DNA from: Dendrophyllia cribrosa
Taxonomy: Eukaryota; Cnidaria; Anthozoa; Scleractinia; Dendrophylliidae
DNA: 64,000 nt
Assembly (NCBI GenBank): GCA_024195265.1
Contig: JAJLRJ010000009.1
Location: 8,772,791-8,836,790 of the forward strand
Direction: 5' to 3'
Within the stretch, counting starts at the first letter, position 1; each line of letters starts with the position of its first letter. A model generated the notes under the pieces. That model worked only from the letters and a program-made list of their open reading frames with translations. It was not told where the DNA came from and made no database searches. A program made the position numbers and the translations under genes. Shown piece by piece: positions 58,991 to 64,000 of the stretch.

Positions 58991-59279
58991 ACCGGCAAGT
59001 TTTTTTTTAACTCAGGTACCCAATCAGAATGCAGCTCATTGATTCTTTTGTTTTACGACCAATCAGAAAAAAGTCAGATTCTGACTTTTTTTGCAGAAGG
59101 TTCGTTAAATAATTGTATCAGGCTCTCTTTTTTCCCTCCCCGCGCCCTTCCGCCGACTTTCGCGCACTCGCGCTCTCCCGCTCCGAAAAAAAGAGCGCCT
59201 GATCGCAGGTTAGACACAGGTCTGATAGGGGGGTCCGGACCCCCCCGACCCTTTCCCTGGATCCGCTACTGTGAGCTGT

Positions 59280-59545
59280 TCGAAATCTATGTAATCGATG
59301 CTCTCGGTGACGGTTTTGTCTTCGCTGGGCTCAGCGATGTTCTCTCTGCTCCTTTGTTTTCTTGTCGTTGTCTTCTTCTTCGTTTTTGCTTGCGCTTAAT
59401 TTCACGTCGCCTTTCTCGCACCAGTGGAGTTTCGGTGGTAAATCTTCTCGGCGAGGATTTCCAGCCATTTGTTGAATCCAGCGATGTCGTGCTTGCTATT
59501 CTCTCTCATTTGCATAAGAAATTGGTCTTGTTTCACCGACGGTAA
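59280..59545 (-). pseudogene. coding-like fragment, unknown
   Basis: The minus strand reads MRENSKHDIAGFNKWLEILA then EKIYHRN, a plausible amphipathic helix segment, followed by a Lys/Arg-rich stretch with stops. It lies just outside the nested transposons. No family named. Confidence 0.25.
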
Positions 59546-60965
59546 ACATTCAGTTTTCACAGACGATAAATAAACACTTCAGCCCGCCATGAATATACAT
59601 GAGAGGGCGCCATTGTCATCGGCAGCGATTCCTTTTATAGGTGGTTTTCACGTTACGTCACGGCGGCCATGTGTGCTGCCTACAAAAGAATTTTAATGAA
59701 CTTCTTTTGTTATGTGCACCAACATGGCCAACATGGCCGCCATGGCCTTTGTCATTTGAGTCCCACAGGAATGAAGGTCACGTGAGTGAAAACCATCTAT
59801 AGGTGTTGAAGAAAAGCGGCTCAAACCGGTTCTAACCAGTCGTGTTGCCTGGAAACCAAAAAATGCATCTTGACGTCATGCTGGGTGACGTCAATTCGAG
59901 CTTTGTCGCGGTTTTTTTCGCTAGGCAACTGCAAGACACCAACCCGAGCAACCCGAGCAACCCGAGCAACCCGAGATTCCGCCGCCCTAAAGCGATCCAC
60001 GCACGATCGCCACGCGAAGTCGCGCGACAAATTTATAAACCACGCTACACAAAAGTGAGAGATAAGGGCAAGGTAGAGAGCGGAAGAGAAAATAGGTAGT
60101 TTCTTGGTGTTGTCGATGGTGTGATCACCAAATGACGTAAAACAAAAGATTCAAAACACACTGAAAAATACACACACCACAACACAAAAGCTAACCAACA
60201 ATGGCTTCCGCAACACCAAGAAACACCCAGAAAATAGAACAGTAATACCTTTTGGTGTTATATTGCGTACTGTAGACAAAACGAAAGAAAAATACAAAGC
60301 AAGGAGAAACACATTCCCAGACGCTTCCTCAGAGCGGTATGGTTTGCAAAAATCCAGGTAGACAAGTAAAACGAATTTGATACTCGTTGCGCTCTGACAC
60401 TTGATCGGTGACGTCACACCAGTTATGTTGTCATAGAACTAATTTTTATAAAAATGTCTACTAACTCACTAGTTTCTTTGCATATTAGCCCATTGATGAT
60501 ACAAACACTAGTGCCCATTTTCGCTATTTTCTCTTATGTAATCGCCACCTTATTTTTAAAACTCCAGAGACTTTAATATTTCAATGGCTTGCAGGGTAAA
60601 TATACATGTAGACTGCTAGCTGTCCCTTTTCAGTTAATCGAGCGGGCGAGCTAATCACAAAAACAAGCTCGGCGAGACTGGAGCGAGGGAACGCGCCGAG
60701 GGGGAACTGGGGGAGAGGCGGTAGGAAAAGGGACTGCAGTCTTTTCTGTAACTTTCGTGTTCGAATTCCCCGCCGCACCAGGGACGGAAAACTCCGATTG
60801 GTTCATAGACAATAAAAAGCTGTCAGGGAAGTTTGACGAGTATTAACAATCTTGACACATCTAGTGTGAATCGATATCTCTAGTTTCACATCAGAGTTGA
60901 GACGATGACATGTAATAGTGGGAATGAAAATGTTTTAGACAATTTGTCTGGTTGCCTCGGCGGTT
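59546..60965. other. no gene recognised
   Basis: 59935-59980 is a short tandem of CAACCCGAG. 59680-59750 has GGCCAACATGGCCGCCATGG-like words. Otherwise no family-like coding. Confidence 0.4.
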
Positions 60966-61086
60966 TAGTTTTAAAAGAAGAACAGACATAGCGGTGGAAG
61001 CGCTTCTATCGGGGAAAGATGTCATGTCTGTGCTACCAACTGGCTTCGGAAAATCAATAATTTATCAAAGCCCTGTCCTTGTATGA
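60966..61086 (+). pseudogene. RecQ-like helicase, N-terminal fragment with Walker A
   Basis: After a one-base slip near 60975, the frame reads DIAVEALLSGKDVMSVLPTG then FGKSIIYQS. This is motif 0/I of RecQ-family DNA helicases (Walker A LPTGFGKS at 61033-61056), ending at a stop at 61084. The rest of the helicase is absent. Confidence 0.7.
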
Positions 61087-61114
61087 TAGTGGCATAAACA
61101 AAACAGTCGTTTAT

Positions 61115-61237
61115 TTTAGACTGTCAAAATTGACAACGGAGGAATTACTAAACATCGCAGCTCCACGCGGCTATAACGGAAAGAGAATGGATGCTAAAAT
61201 CACAGCCTTGATTAAGGCAAACTTCAAGTTTCTATAA
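61115..61237 (+). pseudogene. coding-like fragment, unknown
   Basis: The open frame LSKLTTEELLNIAAPRGYNG continues with KRMDAKITALIKANFKFL and ends at TAA. The composition is protein-like and it lies just after the RecQ fragment, in another frame. I cannot name the family. Confidence 0.3.
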
Positions 61238-61528
61238 GTTGAATTGCTTTCTTTTTAAGCTTCAACTCTCTCTGCTAAGCTTGCTATATGGATCTGCAAA
61301 ATAAATATATCCTGCAACGACGAAAATTAAAATAGCTGGACCCAGCGTGATCGCAAAATAGCAGGAAATACATTCCGTGCCCAAAAAAAGCATTTCAGAC
61401 CTGTCATTTCAGAGAGAAAAGCTAGAGAATGAGTTGAAATTTTTCCTACACAAAAACCAACATGCCAATTATGGCAAGAGCAACAAACCAATCGCCAGGC
61501 AAACAAGAACGCTAAACCAGGTCAAATT

Positions 61529-61862
61529 CTACAAGAGCAGACACCACGGGAAACTACAACAGACAGACTTGACCTCTTGTCCGTTGCACGCGATATTTTC
61601 CTTCATATTTCTGATTTTCAGCGCACATTTCTTGCAAACGCGAGCAGATAGATCGGGTGCAGAGTTTTCAGAAAGCTTTAGACTTTCAGTCCCGATCTTG
61701 TCAAGCGGAAGTAGTGAAAAGGTTTTTAGATGATATGTAATTTCCCTTATTCTTAAAATTTGTCCCACATATACGACAAAACTCAGAGGCCTCTGTCTCT
61801 TTCTCCGGCTTTCTTCCTCTACTTCTTCTCCATACCGGTTTCGTAGGCGTTTTTTCGCTCAT
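61529..61862 (-). pseudogene. Cys4 zinc-finger (ZAD-like) protein, frameshifted
   Basis: From an ATG at 61862 the minus strand encodes a basic N-terminus, then FCRICGTNF and, after a one-base shift near 61728, SARVCKKCALKIRNM. Two CxxC pairs about 50 residues apart fit a ZAD-like treble clef. No downstream DNA-binding fingers were seen. Confidence 0.5.
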
Positions 61863-62167
61863 CAAGGCGATCAAAACAAGCTCACAAACAGCAGAAGTTA
61901 CATTTTCTGTCTTTGAATAAACGACGCGAATGGAGTCCGCTTTGTAAATAATAAATCTGCAATCGGTATAGTACAAAGCACTGTTCTATTTTAGCCCACG
62001 TGCCGGTTTCGCGCGTGTTTAAAAGCAGACAGACAAATAGAGGCGGAGTTGTCTTTTATTAAGTTGAAAAGATTAGTTTATTTTTAATGGGTTCTCACAC
62101 TTGGTGGGCGGAGTTATCTGAACGCGTTTGTTACAGAAGAGACTGCAGTCCCTCTTGGTTGTGTCTA

Positions 62168-62351
62168 AGGGTGCGTTCCTTTGGGATGATCTGGATCCGG
62201 ATCACTGATCCAAGATCACTCGGATCATGAAGCATCAAAGGAACCGATGAATCCATTCTGGACAAGGATTCATCGGTTCCTTTGATGCAGCATGATCCGA
62301 GTGATCTTGGATCAGTGATCCGGATCCAAATCATCCCAAACGAACGCACCC
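62168..62351. mobile_element. 184-bp near-perfect palindromic MITE
   Basis: GGGTGCGTTCCTTTGGGATG is mirrored by the right end (CATCCCAAACGAACGCACCC with one or two changes). The arms contain GATCCGGATCACTGATCC and GATCATG. Loop about 8 nt, so it would extrude as a long cruciform. Confidence 0.88.
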
Positions 62352-63903
62352 ATACCGTCCAGAAGGACGTCGGACACCTTACTGAGACTTATATAACGTA
62401 GTGTCGACACTTGGAATTTTATTTTCAATAAATGTTTAAGTGTAAAAAAGAAAATCTAAAATCCCCACTCAGGATTGAACCTGTGACCTCAGCTAAGCTT
62501 AGGCTTGCATAGCCTACCGTACCACTGTACCACCTAGCTTCTCGGGTTGCTTAGTCCTAAATTTTTATTGTGTCGACGAAGGAGACGCTTCCTAATCTTG
62601 TCGGCTAGGCGGAACGAATCGAGAAAAGTGTCGGTACCAAATCTGCGCCATCTTGAAACGTCACAATAGTATCCAGCATGCTTAGCGCCTCGTCTAAGCG
62701 GAACGAATCGACAAAACTGTCGGTACCAAATCTGCGCCATCTTGAAACGTCACAATAGTATCCAGCATTCCCAGCGCGTGGAAATCAGGCATCATCCTGG
62801 AGAGCTGGGGTTCCGAAATGTCACATGTGAATAATCTATTTGTCTTGATTTAGTTTCGGATATTTTCCCGATTTTGGAATCGTACGGCTCAATATTTCAA
62901 TGCCTTCTAAAAGTACGCAGTGGAAAAATTGGACGAAGGTCCTTCTCCGGACCAAGTAAGTTGTTGGGTCTCTTTGGAATCAAGCAAGAAGTTATCGGAT
63001 TTTCCTCGCTACCGTTCTGGTATGTTTTGAATGTTCTATCTTGATTTTGCTGTGGTTCTCTGCCTGATTTGGGAAGCTTTCACCTAAATACCGACGTCGT
63101 TCTTCGCGATGTTCTACGGTACGGTGCAATTCGCTGTATGTCTTGTAGCAATAATTCACTGACCGGCCGCGCCAGGCGAACGCGGGGCAAACGCAGATTA
63201 ACTTTACAGTGCTCGAAATTGCGCCTGTATCGGGCGCATTTGCGACTAAAGATTTCACAGTTTTGTGACTAAAATTTGTCTAGCTAATAAAGGAATTATA
63301 TTCAACAGTCTTGTGTCTTACTTGCAACTGGTAGTTGTAATTTTATCCGAAAAATCCTACGAAATTCCTGTTGAATGTTGCGTGACTTAATCGTCGATTT
63401 CATGCTCCATTAAAGCGGGATCCAAGAAGAATATCACAGGAGCACTTTTTCAGGCTTTCTCAGAAATTTCTCATTTCCGGTTCCGGTATTAGTACATGTA
63501 CTGAGGAGTATGATTTCAGAATCGGAGAACTAACCGAAATGAAATCAAGACAAATATACTATTTATATGTCGGAAAAATCTGAGACCTTTCGGAGTACAC
63601 AGCACGACAGGATTTTGCCCGATCCCACGGCGATAGCGTGAATTTGTTTGATGTCCGCCCGACGTTTTTGCCTGCGTGACATATCTCGCGACATAGCCCT
63701 TTAAACAGTGGCTGAATTAATTCATGAAACTGAGGTACGAGGTCAAGACGAGGTGCCACGGGATAAGGAGACGCACTATAATCTATGATTACTACTAGTA
63801 GTTAAAACTATATAAACTGCTACCCCTAACCCCAACTGAAAGCTAACCAGTTACTCCGCTATATAAGTCTCAATAAGGTGTCCGACGTCCTTCTGGACGG
63901 TAT
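62352..63903. mobile_element. 1.55-kb TIR element of the ATACCGTCC family
   Basis: ATACCGTCCAGAAGGACGTC at the left is mirrored at the right (63861-63903). The same ends occur inside 34148-35179. The interior includes a tRNA-like box-A/box-B pair on the minus strand (62463-62545: GTGGTACAGTGG, GGTTCAATCCT) and a tandem duplication at 62599-62770 (GTCGGTACCAAATCTGCGCC twice). No transposase. Confidence 0.7.
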
Positions 63904-64000
63904 GATTTGGGCTTGACCGTCCCTCTTTCCTTTCTCGCCTCTTCCCCAGAGCCCCCTCGGTTCGCATTACTTTCGCTCGCTCGCCGCTCGGATCATGCGC
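63904..64000. other. right edge
   Basis: GGGCTTGACCG and following sequence match, in reverse complement, the flank of the element at 34210, so the larger family probably continues beyond the window. Confidence 0.5.

Larger units (their letters stand above)
57277..59212. mobile_element. 1.94-kb Mutator-like element with 9-bp target duplication
   Basis: Ends TAACCTGCGTTCAGGCGCTC and, inverted, TAACCTGCGATCAGGCGCTC, continuing through a T run. Flanked by GACACAGGT at 57268-57276 and 59213-59221. The 9-bp duplication suggests a MULE. It carries host-like coding fragments (58599-58990 minus strand), a palindrome (58207-58560) and a nested MITE, but no transposase I recognise. Confidence 0.78.
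57054..59271. mobile_element. hAT-like MITE shell split by a larger element
   Basis: The left part (57054-57276, CAGGGGCGGATCCAGG onward) and right part (59213-59271, ending CCTGGATCCGCTACTG) together are a reverse-orientation copy of the family at 8775-9060 (shared words GAACCACAnGGGAGACACAG and TTTATTCTATTATTTTTATG). TGAGC-like sequence flanks both ends. Confidence 0.75.

Noticed and set aside
58949..59545. 198-aa plus-strand frame
   Set aside because: Crosses the right end of the Mutator-like element and its host shell; the opposite strand looks more protein-like.

Overview
This is a stretch of animal nuclear genome, AT-rich and crowded with transposon debris. It most likely comes from an anthozoan cnidarian, probably a stony coral. 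The reasons are metazoan gene families (epsin, CLN3, VPS4-like AAA, a mucosal L-amino-acid-oxidase type flavoenzyme), GT-AG introns several kilobases long, a very high density of short inverted-repeat elements with G-rich arms, and LINE, hAT, Tc1/mariner and Mutator-like remnants. The species call is an inference; no sequence search could be run.

Host genes, left to right. (1) Minus strand, 6287-11791: the 5' part of a divergent VPS4-like (MIT plus AAA) gene. I assembled it from five or six short exons whose phases agree; the catalytic exons lie outside the window or are not recognisable. (2) Plus strand, 12842-14446: a complete, intronless coding region for epsin (534 aa; ENTH, two ubiquitin-interacting motifs, clathrin boxes, DPW and NPF motifs). 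It is divergent from gene 1 across about 1 kb that probably holds both promoters. (3) Minus strand, 30634-32694: a complete two-exon CLN3/battenin-like lysosomal membrane protein (444 aa). (4) Plus strand, 35310-49566: a complete six-exon, membrane-anchored flavin amine oxidase of the aplysianin/achacin/L-amino-acid-oxidase type (554 aa). Its introns hold a large 35-bp minisatellite, a hAT element and several MITEs. Three of the four genes act in endocytosis, ESCRT or the lysosome. That may be chance, and the sequence shows no direct functional linkage.

Everything else is mobile or repetitive. 1075-5830 is a 4.7-kb element with 200-bp terminal inverted repeats and two copies of a 43-bp tandem array. 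6.8-11.5 kb has several MITEs inside the introns of gene 1. 14.5-19.2 kb is a mosaic of nested foldback elements and degenerate GTTCGAACGG repeats. 19-30 kb has a hAT MITE with a clean 8-bp target duplication, foldbacks, a perfect 150-bp tandem duplication and a dead Tc1/mariner. 34.1-35.2 kb is a TIR element with a smaller element inside it. 49.6-54.6 kb has LINE ORF1 and ORF2 remnants. 57.05-59.27 kb is a three-level nest of transposons. 60.9-61.9 kb has fragments of a RecQ-like helicase and a Cys4 zinc-finger gene. 62.1-63.9 kb has a near-perfect palindrome and another TIR element.

I found no rRNA gene, CRISPR array or convincing intact tRNA. I also found nothing I could defend as a wholly new biological system. 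The best leads are the membrane-anchored oxidase with its repeat-filled intron, the VPS4-like gene with a possible 13-nt microexon and a GC donor, and the nested Mutator-like element.
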